Shown here piece by piece: positions 24,738-33,703 of a stretch of DNA of 64,000 nt. Made by a program: the position numbers and the translations under genes. The first letter of the stretch is position 1. Each line of letters starts with the position of its first letter. The notes under the pieces were generated by a model. The model had not been told where the DNA came from. It made no database searches and worked only from the letters and a program-made list of their open reading frames with translations. The DNA lies in NCBI RefSeq assembly GCF_001921215.1, contig NZ_MSIF01000005.1, forward strand, positions 62,001-126,000, read 5' to 3'. Source of the DNA: Actinophytocola xinjiangensis. Its GTDB lineage: Bacteria > Actinomycetota > Actinomycetes > Mycobacteriales > Pseudonocardiaceae.

Positions 24738-26243
24738 TCACACCCCGGCCCCGGCCAGGCTCGGCACCCGCACCACCGCGAAGGACCGGCGCAGGTAGTA
24801 GAACCAGGTCAGGAACGCGAACACGACGTAGCCGACGAGGAACACCCACAGCGCGCTGGTCGACCAGTCCGCGTTCGCCCGCGCCACCTCGGTCTTCTCC
24901 GCCGCCGATCCGGCCGCCGCCACCGCCGAGGTGACCCCGAGGCTGGCCTCGCGGAACATCACCTGGATGAGGAACCCGCCGAAGGCGCCGATCGCCCCGG
25001 CGATGCCGATCACCGCGGCCGCCTCCCGCTTGAACCGCAGCGCGGTCCGCGCCCGGTCAAGGCCCTTCTCCTCGGCCTCCCGCCGGCCCAGCTCGCCGAA
25101 GATCACCGGGATCATCCGGTAGGTGGACCCGTTGCCGGCACCGGAAAGCAGGAAGATCACCATGTAGGAGGCGAAGAACAGCCCGAAGCTGTGCTCGTTC
25201 ACCCCGACGATCGCCAGCGCCGTGCACGCGATCATCCCGGTGAAGCACCACAACGTCACCCGCGCACCGCCGATCCGGTCCGACAGCCACCCGCCGAAGG
25301 GCCGCGACACCGACCCGATCAGCGCGCCGAGGAAACCCAGCCCGGCCAGGTAGGTCGCGATGAACGGGTTGGCCGCCAGGAACTCCGGGAAGGTGTTCTT
25401 GATGACCAGCGGCAACGCGAACGAGTACCCGATGAACGAGCCGAACGTGCCGATGTAGAGCACCGACATGATCCACGTCTGGCTGTGGCGCAGCGCCGCC
25501 ACGTAGGAGCGGGCGTCCGAGCGGGCCTGGGTGAGACTGTCCATGAACAGCCACGCGCACAGCGCCGCCGCCACCACGAACGGGATCCAGATCAGCCCCG
25601 CGTAGGCCAGGTGCACCTCGTGGCGGGGCAGCCGCGCGGCCGCCGCCGGCACGCCGATGATCACCACCAGCGGCACCACCAGCTGCACGACCGCGACGCC
25701 CAGGTTCCCGCCGGCCGCGTTGAGCCCGAGCGCGAAACCCTTGCGGCGCTCGGGGTAGAAGAACGAGATGTTGGCCATCGACGAGGAGAAGTTCCCGCCG
25801 CCGACCCCGGCCGTCGCCGCGCACACCAGCAGCACCAGGAACTGGGTGTCGTGGGTCTGGGCGGCCAGCCAGCCGCTGGGCACGACCACCGCCAGCAGCA
25901 GCGAGGGCACCAGCAGCAGCGCCGCGCTGACCGTCGTCCACAGCCGGCCGCCGAAACGCGGAACGGCGAAGGTGTAGGGGATCCGCAGCGCGGAGCCGAC
26001 CAGGTTGGGCAGGGCGGTCAGCCAGAACGTCTCCGACAGCGACATCGGCAGGCCGGCGTTGCCCAGGTTGAGCACCACCACCGACCACAGCACCCAGATC
26101 GCGAACCCCAGGTGCTCGGCGAAGATCGAGAAGACCAGGTTCCGGCGGGCGATCCGGCGGCCGGTGCGCTCCCAGAACCGCTCGTCGTCGGGGTTCCAGT
26201 CGTCGATCCAGCGCCCATTGCGCGCGGCGGTGTCTGTGGTCAT
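24738..26243 (-). CDS. narK: Nitrate/nitrite transporter NarK (MFS)
   Basis: A 501-residue major facilitator with about 12 membrane helices. The nitrate-signature-like glycine-rich region AATAGVGGGNFSSSMANISFFYP and FLLSGAGNGSTYRMIP are characteristic of NarK. The N-terminal cytoplasmic WIDDWNPDDERFWERTG is common in actinobacterial NarK. It imports nitrate and/or exports nitrite. Its ATG overlaps the stop of the flavoprotein gene (ATGA), so uptake and reduction are made together. An alternating helix/loop pattern continues to the basic C-terminus. Confidence 0.94.
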   Translation of the reverse strand: MTTDTAARNGRWIDDWNPDDERFWERTGRRIARRNLVFSIFAEHLGFAIWVLWSVVVLNLGNAGLPMSLSETFWLTALPNLVGSALRIPYTFAVPRFGGRLWTTVSAALLLVPSLLLAVVVPSGWLAAQTHDTQFLVLLVCAATAGVGGGNFSSSMANISFFYPERRKGFALGLNAAGGNLGVAVVQLVVPLVVIIGVPAAAARLPRHEVHLAYAGLIWIPFVVAAALCAWLFMDSLTQARSDARSYVAALRHSQTWIMSVLYIGTFGSFIGYSFALPLVIKNTFPEFLAANPFIATYLAGLGFLGALIGSVSRPFGGWLSDRIGGARVTLWCFTGMIACTALAIVGVNEHSFGLFFASYMVIFLLSGAGNGSTYRMIPVIFGELGRREAEEKGLDRARTALRFKREAAAVIGIAGAIGAFGGFLIQVMFREASLGVTSAVAAAGSAAEKTEVARANADWSTSALWVFLVGYVVFAFLTWFYYLRRSFAVVRVPSLAGAGV

Positions 26244-27682
26244 GTGCCCTCCGGGTCGGTGGTGGAAAGCCAGTCGGCGATGACGCGGACCGCGTCACGG
26301 CAGCCGCCGCAGCCGGTGGTGGCCCTGGTCGCGGTCGCCAGCTCGCCCGGCGACCGGGCGCCGCCGCGCCACGCGGCGACCAGCTGGCGTTTGCTCACGG
26401 TGTTGCAGCGGCAGACGGTGGCCGAGGCCGGCAGGTCGACCGGGCTCGCCGGCTGCCCGGTGCCCGCGCGGCCCAGCAGCAGCGCCAGCCGGTCGGCGGG
26501 GGCGGGGATGCCCCGGTCGTAGAGCTGGGTGATGGCCGCGGCGGCGTCCGGTGCGCCGAGCACGATCGCGCCGGTGACCCGGTCCTCGCGCAGCACGAGC
26601 TTGGCGTACCGGCCACGGGTGATGTCCTGCACGCACAGGACCTCGGCGTCCGGGGAGTCGACGTCGGTGTGCACGTCGCCCAGCGCCGCCAGGTCGACGT
26701 CGCGGGCCTTGAGCCGGGTGACCACCGGGGTGCCCCGGTAGCGGGCGGCCGGGTCGGTGCCGGTGAGCAGGTCGGCGAGCACGGCCGCCTGCTCCCAGGC
26801 CGGCGCCACCAGCCCGGACACCGTGCCCGGGTGGTGGGCGCAGTCGCCGATGGCGTGCACGCGCGGGTCGCTGGTGCGCAGCGCGTCGTCGACGACCACC
26901 CCCCGGTCGACGGTGAGCCCGGCGGCGACGGCCAGCGCGGTGTCCGGCCGGACCCCGGCGGAGACGACCACCTGGTCGGCCGGCACGTGGCTGCCGTCGG
27001 CGAGTTTGAGGCCGTCGCCGGGCAGGTGGCGGGCGGCGGTCACACCCAGGCGGGTCTCGATGCCCAGGGTGGCCAGGGTGGCGGCCAGTACCCGGCCGGC
27101 GGCCGGGTCGAGCTGGCGTTCCATCAGGTGCCCGACCGGGTGCACGACGGTGACCAGGCAGCCCCGGTGGGCCAGACCGCGCGCGGCTTCCAGCCCGAGC
27201 AGCCCGCCGCCGAGCACGGCGACCGGCGCGCCGGGGCGGGCGGCGTCGAGGATGGCCTGGCAGTCGTCGAGGGTGCGGAACGCGACCGCGCCGGGTGCGA
27301 GGCCCTCCTCGGTGGTCAGGCCCTCCACCGGCGGCAGCCACGGCCGGGCGCCGGTGGCCAGCACCAGCACGTCGTAGTCCACCGTCGACCCGTCGGACAG
27401 GGCGACGGTGCGCGCGGCGCGGTCCAGGGCGGTGACCGTCACCCCGGTCCGCAGGTCGACGCCGTGCTCGCGGGCCCAGTCGGAGTTCTGGAGCAGCACC
27501 GACTCCGGGCGCAGCGAGCCGCCGAGCACGGCCGAGAGCAGCACCCGGTTGTAGGCGGGATGGCGTTCCTCGCCGATGACGGTCAGCGCGACCCGTTCGC
27601 CGCCGGGATCCCGCCGGCGCAGTTGTTCGGCCAGCCGCGAACCGGCCATTCCGTACCCCACAACGACGACCCGGCGACTCAT
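26240..27682 (-). CDS. FAD/NAD-dependent oxidoreductase with C-terminal [2Fe-2S], nitrate reductase electron donor
   Basis: A 480-residue flavoprotein related to the N-terminal half of NirB and to NasB-type electron-transfer subunits. FAD motif VVVGYGMAGSRLAEQ, NAD motif VAVLGGGLLGLEAARGL and the flavin-contact IGDCAHHPG are present. The C-terminus has a BFD-like cluster site CRCNTVSK...TTGCGGC. It most likely passes electrons from NAD(P)H to the adjacent molybdenum nitrate reductase, whose stop it overlaps (ATGA). It lacks any sirohaem domain, so it is not itself a nitrite reductase. Confidence 0.88.
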   Translation of the reverse strand: MSRRVVVVGYGMAGSRLAEQLRRRDPGGERVALTVIGEERHPAYNRVLLSAVLGGSLRPESVLLQNSDWAREHGVDLRTGVTVTALDRAARTVALSDGSTVDYDVLVLATGARPWLPPVEGLTTEEGLAPGAVAFRTLDDCQAILDAARPGAPVAVLGGGLLGLEAARGLAHRGCLVTVVHPVGHLMERQLDPAAGRVLAATLATLGIETRLGVTAARHLPGDGLKLADGSHVPADQVVVSAGVRPDTALAVAAGLTVDRGVVVDDALRTSDPRVHAIGDCAHHPGTVSGLVAPAWEQAAVLADLLTGTDPAARYRGTPVVTRLKARDVDLAALGDVHTDVDSPDAEVLCVQDITRGRYAKLVLREDRVTGAIVLGAPDAAAAITQLYDRGIPAPADRLALLLGRAGTGQPASPVDLPASATVCRCNTVSKRQLVAAWRGGARSPGELATATRATTGCGGCRDAVRVIADWLSTTDPEGT

Positions 27683-29715
27683 TCAGCCTCCACAGTGGAC
27701 AAACGACCGGCGCAGACCTTGAACTCCGGCATCCGGCTGACCGGATCCAGCGCGGGATTGGTCACCAGGTTCGCCCGCCCCGCCCCCGGGAAGTGGAACG
27801 GCAGGAACAGCACGTCCAGCGGGAGCGAACCCACCGCCCGCACACGCGCCACCACCGACCCGCGCCGCGAGTCCACCCGCGCCAGGTCACCGTCGGCCAG
27901 ACCCGCGCGCGCGGCCGTGTCCGGATGCACCTCGACGAACGCCTCCGGCACCGCCGCCACCAGCTCGGCCACCAGCCGGGTCTGCGCCCCCGACTGGTAG
28001 TGCGCCAGCACCCGGCCCGTGGTGACCCGCAACGGGAACTCCGCGTCCGGCGGCTCGTCCGGCCCCCGGTGGTCGACCGCGACGAACTTCGCCAGCCCGT
28101 CCGGATGGGCGAAGGAATCCAGGAAGAGCCTCGGCGTGCCGGCGTGCGCGGTGTGGCGCACCGGCCAGTGCAGGGCCTCCCCCGCCGCCAGCCGCCCGTA
28201 GGTGACACCCGAGTAGTCGGCCGGCCCGCCGGCCGAGGCCGCCCGCAGCTCGTCGAACACCGTCGCCGCGTCCGAAGGGAACCGCCCGGCCGGCTGCCCG
28301 AGCAGACCGGCCAGCCCGGCCAACACCCCCAGGTCCGTCCGGACCCCCGGCGGCGGGTCGAGGGCCTTGCGGCGCAACAGGATCCGGCCCTCCAGGTTGG
28401 TCAGCGTGCCGTCCTCCTCGGCCCACTGGGTCACCGGCAGCACCACGTCGGCCAGCCGCGCGGTCTCCGAGTAGACGACGTCGGCCACCACCAGCAGGTC
28501 CAGCGCCGCGAGCCGCCGCGCGACGTGCGCCGAGCGCGGCGCCGACACCACCGGGTTCGACCCGAACACCAACAGCGCCCGGGTGGCGGCCCCCAGCGAG
28601 TCGAGCAGTTCGACCGCCGAGGGCCCCGGACCGGGCAGCGACGCCGGGTCCACGCCCCACACCCCGGCGACGTGCGCCCGCGCGGCCGGGTCGTCGATCC
28701 GGCGGTAGCCGGGCAGCTGGTCGGCCTTCTGCCCGTGCTCGCGCCCGCCCTGCCCGTTGCCCTGCCCGGTCAGGCAGCCGAAACCGGAGCCGGCGCGGCC
28801 GGGCAGGCCCAGCGCCAACGCCAGGTTGATCCACGCGCTGACCGTGTCGGTGCCGCTGGCGTGCTGCTCGGTGCCGCGCGCGGTCAGCACGTACGCCCCG
28901 CCGGCCTCGGCCAGCAGCGCGGCCGCCCGCCGCTGGTCGGCCGCCGCCACCCCGGTGACCCGCTCGGCCCGCTCCGGCCACCAGGCCGCCGCGACCCGCC
29001 ACGCCTCGTCGAACCCGGTGGTGCGCTCGGCGACGTACTCCTTGTCCAGGTGACCGTCGGCGACCACCGCGTGCAGGATGCCCAGCGCCAACGCCAGGTC
29101 GGTGCCCGGGACCGGCGCCAGGTGCAAGGTCGCCGCCTCGGCCGTCGGCGTGCGCCTCGGGTCCACCACGACCAGCTCCGCGCCGCTCAGGTGCTGGGTG
29201 AACGGCGGCATGGTCTCCGCCGGGTTCGCGCCGGCCAGCAGCACCGCGCCCGCGTCGTCCAGGTCGGACACCGGGAACGGCAGGCCCCGGTCAAGGCCGA
29301 ACGCCCGTGTCCCCGCCGCGGCCGCCGAGGACATGCAGAACCGGCCGTTGTAGTCGATCGTCGACGTGCCCAGCGCGACCCTGGCGAACTTGCCCAGCAG
29401 GTAGGCCTTCTCGTTGGTCAGCCCACCGCCGCCGAACACCCCGACCGCGTCCCGCCCGTGGCGGGCCTGGACGTCCCCGATCCGCGCGGCCACCACCCCC
29501 AGCGCCTCGTCCCAGGACGCCGGCCGCAGTTCACCGCCGGCGCGGACCAGCGGCCGCGTCAACCGCCCCGGCGAGTCCAGCAGCGCGGCGGCCGTCCACC
29601 CCTTCTGACACAGCCCACCCCGGTTGGTGGGAAAATCGCGCGGCCCCACCACGCCCCCGGACAGCCGCAGGCCGCACTGGAGGGCGCAGTAGGGGCAGTG
29701 CGTGTCGACCGGCAT
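27679..29715 (-). CDS. Assimilatory nitrate reductase catalytic subunit (molybdopterin)
   Basis: A 678-residue bis-MGD molybdoenzyme that reduces nitrate to nitrite. The N-terminal [4Fe-4S] ligands are CPYCALQC and LCQKGW, and YNGRFCMSS contains the probable molybdenum-ligating cysteine. Cofactor-binding segments LLAGANPAETMPPF, LALGLPGRAGSGFGCLTGQGN and the C-terminal VTTGRVLAHYQSGAQT are typical of NasA/NarB. No twin-arginine signal is visible, so it is cytoplasmic and assimilatory. First gene of the nitrate unit; followed by its flavoprotein partner and NarK. It depends on molybdopterin synthesis. Confidence 0.94.
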   Translation of the reverse strand: MPVDTHCPYCALQCGLRLSGGVVGPRDFPTNRGGLCQKGWTAAALLDSPGRLTRPLVRAGGELRPASWDEALGVVAARIGDVQARHGRDAVGVFGGGGLTNEKAYLLGKFARVALGTSTIDYNGRFCMSSAAAAGTRAFGLDRGLPFPVSDLDDAGAVLLAGANPAETMPPFTQHLSGAELVVVDPRRTPTAEAATLHLAPVPGTDLALALGILHAVVADGHLDKEYVAERTTGFDEAWRVAAAWWPERAERVTGVAAADQRRAAALLAEAGGAYVLTARGTEQHASGTDTVSAWINLALALGLPGRAGSGFGCLTGQGNGQGGREHGQKADQLPGYRRIDDPAARAHVAGVWGVDPASLPGPGPSAVELLDSLGAATRALLVFGSNPVVSAPRSAHVARRLAALDLLVVADVVYSETARLADVVLPVTQWAEEDGTLTNLEGRILLRRKALDPPPGVRTDLGVLAGLAGLLGQPAGRFPSDAATVFDELRAASAGGPADYSGVTYGRLAAGEALHWPVRHTAHAGTPRLFLDSFAHPDGLAKFVAVDHRGPDEPPDAEFPLRVTTGRVLAHYQSGAQTRLVAELVAAVPEAFVEVHPDTAARAGLADGDLARVDSRRGSVVARVRAVGSLPLDVLFLPFHFPGAGRANLVTNPALDPVSRMPEFKVCAGRLSTVEAE

Positions 29716-29805
29716 GGCCCGAAACGCTAGGGAGCCCGTGTTACCTCAGGATGCGGTCATGTTTCCGGCACGCGACATTGCCTGCCGACGAGGACGAGGT
29801 GCGCG

Positions 29806-30327
29806 GTGAGCCCGACACCCAGACAGCTGCTCGGGGTGTGGGTCATCGGCTCGGTGCTCACCGGCACGCTGGCGGTGCTGCTGACCGTCCACCGGGGCCC
29901 GCGCCGCCTCCAGCCGCTGGCCGACCTGTCGACACTGTCCCTGGCCGGGGTGATCGGGGTCCTGGTCGCGCTGGTCGCCGCGCTCGGCCTGCTGGCCTGG
30001 GGCACCCCCGGCACGACGTGGCTGCCCGACACCGCCCGGGGCCGGGCGCTGTGGGTGGTCCTGGTCGCCGCCGCCGGCCTGGCCGGCTGGTCCTACGCGG
30101 CCGCCGCGACGTTCGTCGTCGACCTGCCGCTGGACGTGCAGCTCATGATGGCCTTCACCGTCGGCGGCCTCCCGTTCACCGTCGTGGCGACGGTGCTGCT
30201 GCGGCCCGTGGCCGCGTCCGGCGCCGGCCTGGTACTGGCCGTCGCGCTGCTGGTCACCGGGTTCGCCGTGGCGCCGGAGACGCTGCGCGAGGGCGTGCGG
30301 CTGCTGGTGGTGCTCACAGCTCCGTGA
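29806..30327 (+). CDS. Hypothetical multi-pass membrane protein
   Basis: A 173-residue protein with five likely membrane helices (for example LLGVWVIGSVLTGTLAVLLTV, LAGVIGVLVALVAALGLLAWG and LVLAVALLVTGFAVA). It has a GTG start and is divergent from the nitrate reductase gene. Its 3' end overlaps the convergent TIGR02569 gene by 14 bases. No family is recognised, and no charged residues inside helices suggest a transport path. Function unknown. Confidence 0.65.
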   Translation: MSPTPRQLLGVWVIGSVLTGTLAVLLTVHRGPRRLQPLADLSTLSLAGVIGVLVALVAALGLLAWGTPGTTWLPDTARGRALWVVLVAAAGLAGWSYAAAATFVVDLPLDVQLMMAFTVGGLPFTVVATVLLRPVAASGAGLVLAVALLVTGFAVAPETLREGVRLLVVLTAP

Positions 30328-31102
30328 TCTGGTGGGCCGCCCGCTCCAGGCCACGCATCGACCGCTCGTCCGAGTGCGGGTGCAGGGCGTGCACGGCCAG
30401 CCGGAACAGCAGGGCGTGCAGCAGCGCCTGCGGCCACTCCGGCAGGTGACCCCACCGGCGCAGGATCCCCGGGTCGGCCCCGCCCCAGGCCAGCGCGTCG
30501 ACCACGATCACCGCCGCCGCCCACTCGGCCGGCCGGTGGAACGCGGTGAAGTCGACGATCCCCGGCGAGGACGCGCCGGCGAACAGCACGTTGCCGAACA
30601 GGTCGCCGTGCACGACCTGCGGGCGCAGGCTCAGCGGCTTGCGTGAGCCGGTGAGCACGTCGAACAGCCGCCCGCCCAGCGCCGGGTTCAGCGGCGCCTC
30701 GTCGACGCCGGCCGCGACCCGGTCGGCCACGGCGAACACGTCGTCGCGCGAGGTCAGGAACCGGGGAACGGCCAGGCCGCCGGTGGCGTGGTGCAGCCGC
30801 AGCGACGCGCTGACCATCTCGTCGTAGCGGGGCTCCGGCCGGCCCTCGACGAACCGGAACGCCGCCCACCCGCCGACCACCCAGCGCCCGTCGGACGCGC
30901 GGGCCGGTCTGGCCACTCTCAGGTCGGCGACATGCAGGTCACCCAGGGTCTGCGCGACCCAGGAGGACTCGGCGGGGTTGGGTGCCGGCCGCAGGGCGAG
31001 GTCGCCGCAGCGCCACTGCGTCCCGACCTCGACCAGCTCCGGCTCGATCTCCTTGACACCGAACGCCGCACGCACGTGCAGGGGTGGTGGGGGCGAACTC
31101 AC
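30314..31102 (-). CDS. TIGR02569 family protein (aminoglycoside-phosphotransferase-like)
   Basis: A 262-residue cytoplasmic protein restricted to actinobacteria, found next to moeZ as Rv3205c is in M. tuberculosis. It has the kinase-like catalytic loop VVHGDLFGNVLF followed by SPGIVDFTAFHRPAEW, comparable with HGDxxxxN and the metal-binding IDF of aminoglycoside/choline kinases. The N-terminal lobe (ALRPAPNPAESSWVAQTLGDL) is short. A phosphotransfer activity is possible but unproven. It lies 54 bases downstream of moeZ on the same strand. Confidence 0.85.
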   Translation of the reverse strand: MSSPPPPLHVRAAFGVKEIEPELVEVGTQWRCGDLALRPAPNPAESSWVAQTLGDLHVADLRVARPARASDGRWVVGGWAAFRFVEGRPEPRYDEMVSASLRLHHATGGLAVPRFLTSRDDVFAVADRVAAGVDEAPLNPALGGRLFDVLTGSRKPLSLRPQVVHGDLFGNVLFAGASSPGIVDFTAFHRPAEWAAAVIVVDALAWGGADPGILRRWGHLPEWPQALLHALLFRLAVHALHPHSDERSMRGLERAAHQITEL

Positions 31103-31156
31103 GACCCCGCACGCTACCCGCGCGCGCGGCGAACCCGTCGGTGGACTCGCGGGGCG

Positions 31157-32335
31157 TCAGTAGGTGGGCAGGCTGGTGTCGACCTCCCGCGCCCAGCCGA
31201 GCACACCCCCGCCGACGTGCACCGCGTCCGCGAAACCGGCCTTGTGCAGCGCGGCGAGCGCCTCGGCCGACCGGCCACCGGACTTGCAGTGCAACACGAT
31301 CGGCTTGTCCTGCGGCAGTTCCGCCAGCGCCTCCCCGGTCAGGATGCGGTCCTTGGGGATCAGCACCGCGCCCGGGATGGAGACGATCTCGTACTCGTGC
31401 GGCTCCCGGACGTCGATCAGCGCGAAGTCCTCGCCCCGGTCGATCTTCTGCTTCAGCTCGATCGGGGTGATCGTGTGCCCGGCGGCGGCGCTCTGGGCGT
31501 CGTCGGAGACCACCCCGCAGAACGCGTCGTAGTCGATGAGCCCCTCGATCGGCTTGGTCTCCGGGTCCTTGCGGATCCTGATGGTCCGGTACGACATCTC
31601 CAGGGCGTCGTACACCATCAGCCGGCCGAGCAGCGGCTCGCCGATGCCCGTGAGCAGCTTGATCGCCTCGGTGACCATGACCGACCCGATGGAGGCGCAC
31701 AGCACACCGAGCACACCGCCCTCGGCGCACGAGGGCACCATCCCCGGCGGCGGCGGCTCCGGGTAGAGATCCCGGTAGTTGAGGCCCTGGCCGTTGGGCG
31801 CGTCCTCCCAGAACACGCTGACCTGGCCCTCGAACCGGAAGATCGACCCCCACACGTACGGCTTGCCCAGCAGGACGGCCGCGTCGTTCACGAGGTAACG
31901 CGTGGCGAAGTTGTCGGTGCCGTCCAGGATCAGGTCGTAGTCCCGGAACACGTCCAGCGCGTTCTCCGAGGTCAGCTGCTGGGTGTGCAGGTTGACCGTG
32001 ACGAACGGGTTGATCTCGGCCACCGACTCCTTGGCCGACTGCGCCTTGAGCTTGCCGATGTCGGACTGCCCGTGGATCACCTGCCGCTGCAGGTTCGACT
32101 CGTCCACCACATCGAAGTCGATCACGCCCAACGTCCCGACCCCGGCCGCCGCGAGGTAGAGCAGGGCCGGACTACCCAGCCCACCCGCCCCCACCACCAG
32201 GACCTTCGCGTTCTTGAGGCGCTTCTGACCATCAACCCCGACATCCGGGATGATGAGGTGACGGCTGTAACGAGCCACCTCGTCCTTGGTCAACTCCTCA
32301 GCTGGCTCGACAAGCGGCGGCAAGGTGCCTGCCAT
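31157..32335 (-). CDS. moeZ: Adenylyltransferase/sulphurtransferase MoeZ
   Basis: A 392-residue E1-like protein that adenylates and thiocarboxylates sulphur-carrier proteins for molybdopterin, cysteine and some natural products. The ThiF/MoeB domain has the nucleotide loop VVGAGGLGSPALLYLAAAG and DGTDNFATRYLVND. The C-terminal rhodanese domain carries the persulphide cysteine in VLHCKSGGRSAEALA. SD GAGGAGGG lies just before the ATG. Its product supports the molybdopterin cofactor of the nitrate reductase encoded 2 kb away, although the gene belongs to the conserved chromosomal block. Confidence 0.96.
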   Translation of the reverse strand: MAGTLPPLVEPAEELTKDEVARYSRHLIIPDVGVDGQKRLKNAKVLVVGAGGLGSPALLYLAAAGVGTLGVIDFDVVDESNLQRQVIHGQSDIGKLKAQSAKESVAEINPFVTVNLHTQQLTSENALDVFRDYDLILDGTDNFATRYLVNDAAVLLGKPYVWGSIFRFEGQVSVFWEDAPNGQGLNYRDLYPEPPPPGMVPSCAEGGVLGVLCASIGSVMVTEAIKLLTGIGEPLLGRLMVYDALEMSYRTIRIRKDPETKPIEGLIDYDAFCGVVSDDAQSAAAGHTITPIELKQKIDRGEDFALIDVREPHEYEIVSIPGAVLIPKDRILTGEALAELPQDKPIVLHCKSGGRSAEALAALHKAGFADAVHVGGGVLGWAREVDTSLPTY

Positions 32336-32569
32336 GAGTCCCTCCTCGGTCTACCGTCCCCCCAGTCTGGTCGGTTCAACGCTCCGGTCCCATCAGGGCT
32401 TCCGCATTCCCATATTCCGGGACGGGTTCACCCGATGGCCGGGAGCGAGTGGCCCGGCTTTGCCCGATGGCGTGGTGGCCGTCACCGACGGTCCGGCCGC
32501 AAGCCCCAGCCGTTACGCGATCGCCGGTGTACCGACACGTTGGGTGGACCTACGGGCGAGATGGCCAGG

Positions 32570-33049
32570 TCAGGCTCGGGTTTGCCAGTGCCCGGCCAAC
32601 GCCGGCCCCGCGGTGGGTAGCCAGCCGTGCAGGCCGAATGGTTCGCCTCGGCCGAACAGCTCGATGCCGGCCTGGGTGTAGGGCACGGTGTTGGTGGGGA
32701 GCTGGTCGAGGGGGAACCATTCGAGCTGCGAGCACTTGTGCGGCTCGGCGTTACGGGGTTCGCCGCGCCACTGGCGGGCGTGGAAGAAGAAGCCGACACG
32801 GCCTTCACCTTCCGGGTTGCGGCAGTGGAGCGCGGTGGCCATGTCGAGGTCGCCGCGGTCCAGGTCGATGGCGATCTCTTCGCGGGCTTCGCGGATGACG
32901 GCGGCGACCACATCTTCGCCGTCTTCGAGCTTGCCGGAGGGCAGGTTCCATTGACCGTCGGCGTAGCCGGTGTTGTGGCGTTGGGCCAGCAGGACATGCC
33001 CATCGCGGACCAGGAGGAGCAGGACGTCAACGACGCTGGTGTAAGGCAC
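32570..33049 (-). CDS. NUDIX hydrolase
   Basis: A 159-residue NUDIX protein. The box is complete: GKLEDGEDVVAAVIREAREE, with the substrate-side elements VLLAQRHNTGYADGQWNLPS before it. Size and architecture match small MutT-like house-cleaning or signalling nucleotide diphosphatases; the substrate cannot be told. It is the last gene of a minus-strand array with a kinase-like protein 45 bases upstream, two RNase H-like candidates and a radical SAM enzyme. It may therefore act on a nucleotide made or modified by that set. GTG start at 33049. Confidence 0.88.
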   Translation of the reverse strand: MPYTSVVDVLLLLVRDGHVLLAQRHNTGYADGQWNLPSGKLEDGEDVVAAVIREAREEIAIDLDRGDLDMATALHCRNPEGEGRVGFFFHARQWRGEPRNAEPHKCSQLEWFPLDQLPTNTVPYTQAGIELFGRGEPFGLHGWLPTAGPALAGHWQTRA

Positions 33050-33094
33050 GCGCGAGGTTCTTCCTGGGCTGAGTGTCGGTGTGGACGCCGCAGG

Positions 33095-33703
33095 TTATCG
33101 AGTGGAGACCAGCCCGGACTCGGCGACTCGCCCGGCGACCCATTCGACGCGCTGATCGGTTTCGAGCCCGAGCGGGACATCGATCACAGCGACACCGAGC
33201 TGGTCGTAGAGGGTGCGGAGGGTGGTCGCCGCAGTGTCCTGGAGGCCGGCGACCTTGGCGCGGAAGCCGTCGCTGGGCTGGTCGTAGTGGTCGTGGGTGA
33301 AGAACACGAGGTCGTAGGTAGGTGCCCAGGCGCGGCAGAAGTGCTCCATCGCGTCGAGCACCGTGGCATCGTTGCTGCCGGGCGCGATGTCCAGCAGCAT
33401 CCGAGCGTAGGCGAGCACGTTGACGATGGTCTTGTCGGCGATGAGGAGCTGGTGGTTGCGCGCGGTGCGGAGCTGGTAGCGGAGGTGGGCGGCGAACACG
33501 TCGACCTCGGCGACGAGGTCGAAGCTGCCGCGACCGTGGATGACGATCTCCTCCATGAAGGGGCTGGACCGGGCGGGTTCGCCCATGGCGGCGACGTTGA
33601 CGCCCTGACGCCGATAATGCGCGGTCAAGGCATGGATGAGGGTGGTCTTGCCCGAGGCATGCGTGCCGTCAATGGCGACGGTCGGGCAGTCGCGGATGGT
33701 CAT
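33095..33703 (-). CDS. P-loop nucleoside/nucleotide kinase-like protein
   Basis: A 202-residue protein with an N-terminal Walker A GTHASGKTTLIHAL in the form used by deoxynucleoside and thymidylate kinases (VAIDGTHASGKT). Further kinase-like elements are AAMGEPARSSPF (compare EP in dTMP kinase), LLIADKTIVNVLAYAR (a DR/DK-like position) and DLVFFTHDHYDQPSDGFR. Its ATG overlaps the stop of the upstream gene (ATGA), so it is translationally coupled in the radical SAM array. A thymidylate-kinase-type fold is likely; the phosphate acceptor is unknown. Confidence 0.75.
   Translation of the reverse strand: MTIRDCPTVAIDGTHASGKTTLIHALTAHYRRQGVNVAAMGEPARSSPFMEEIVIHGRGSFDLVAEVDVFAAHLRYQLRTARNHQLLIADKTIVNVLAYARMLLDIAPGSNDATVLDAMEHFCRAWAPTYDLVFFTHDHYDQPSDGFRAKVAGLQDTAATTLRTLYDQLGVAVIDVPLGLETDQRVEWVAGRVAESGLVSTR

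Noticed and set aside
29716-29805. GlnR site before the nitrate reductase operon
   Set aside because: GTAAC (29744-29740) and GAAAC (29765-29761) occur on the minus strand but in the wrong order and spacing for the consensus.
32336-32569. tRNA or small gene between the NUDIX gene and moeZ
   Set aside because: No cloverleaf could be folded and frames in this stretch show no coding bias; it probably only holds the moeZ promoter.
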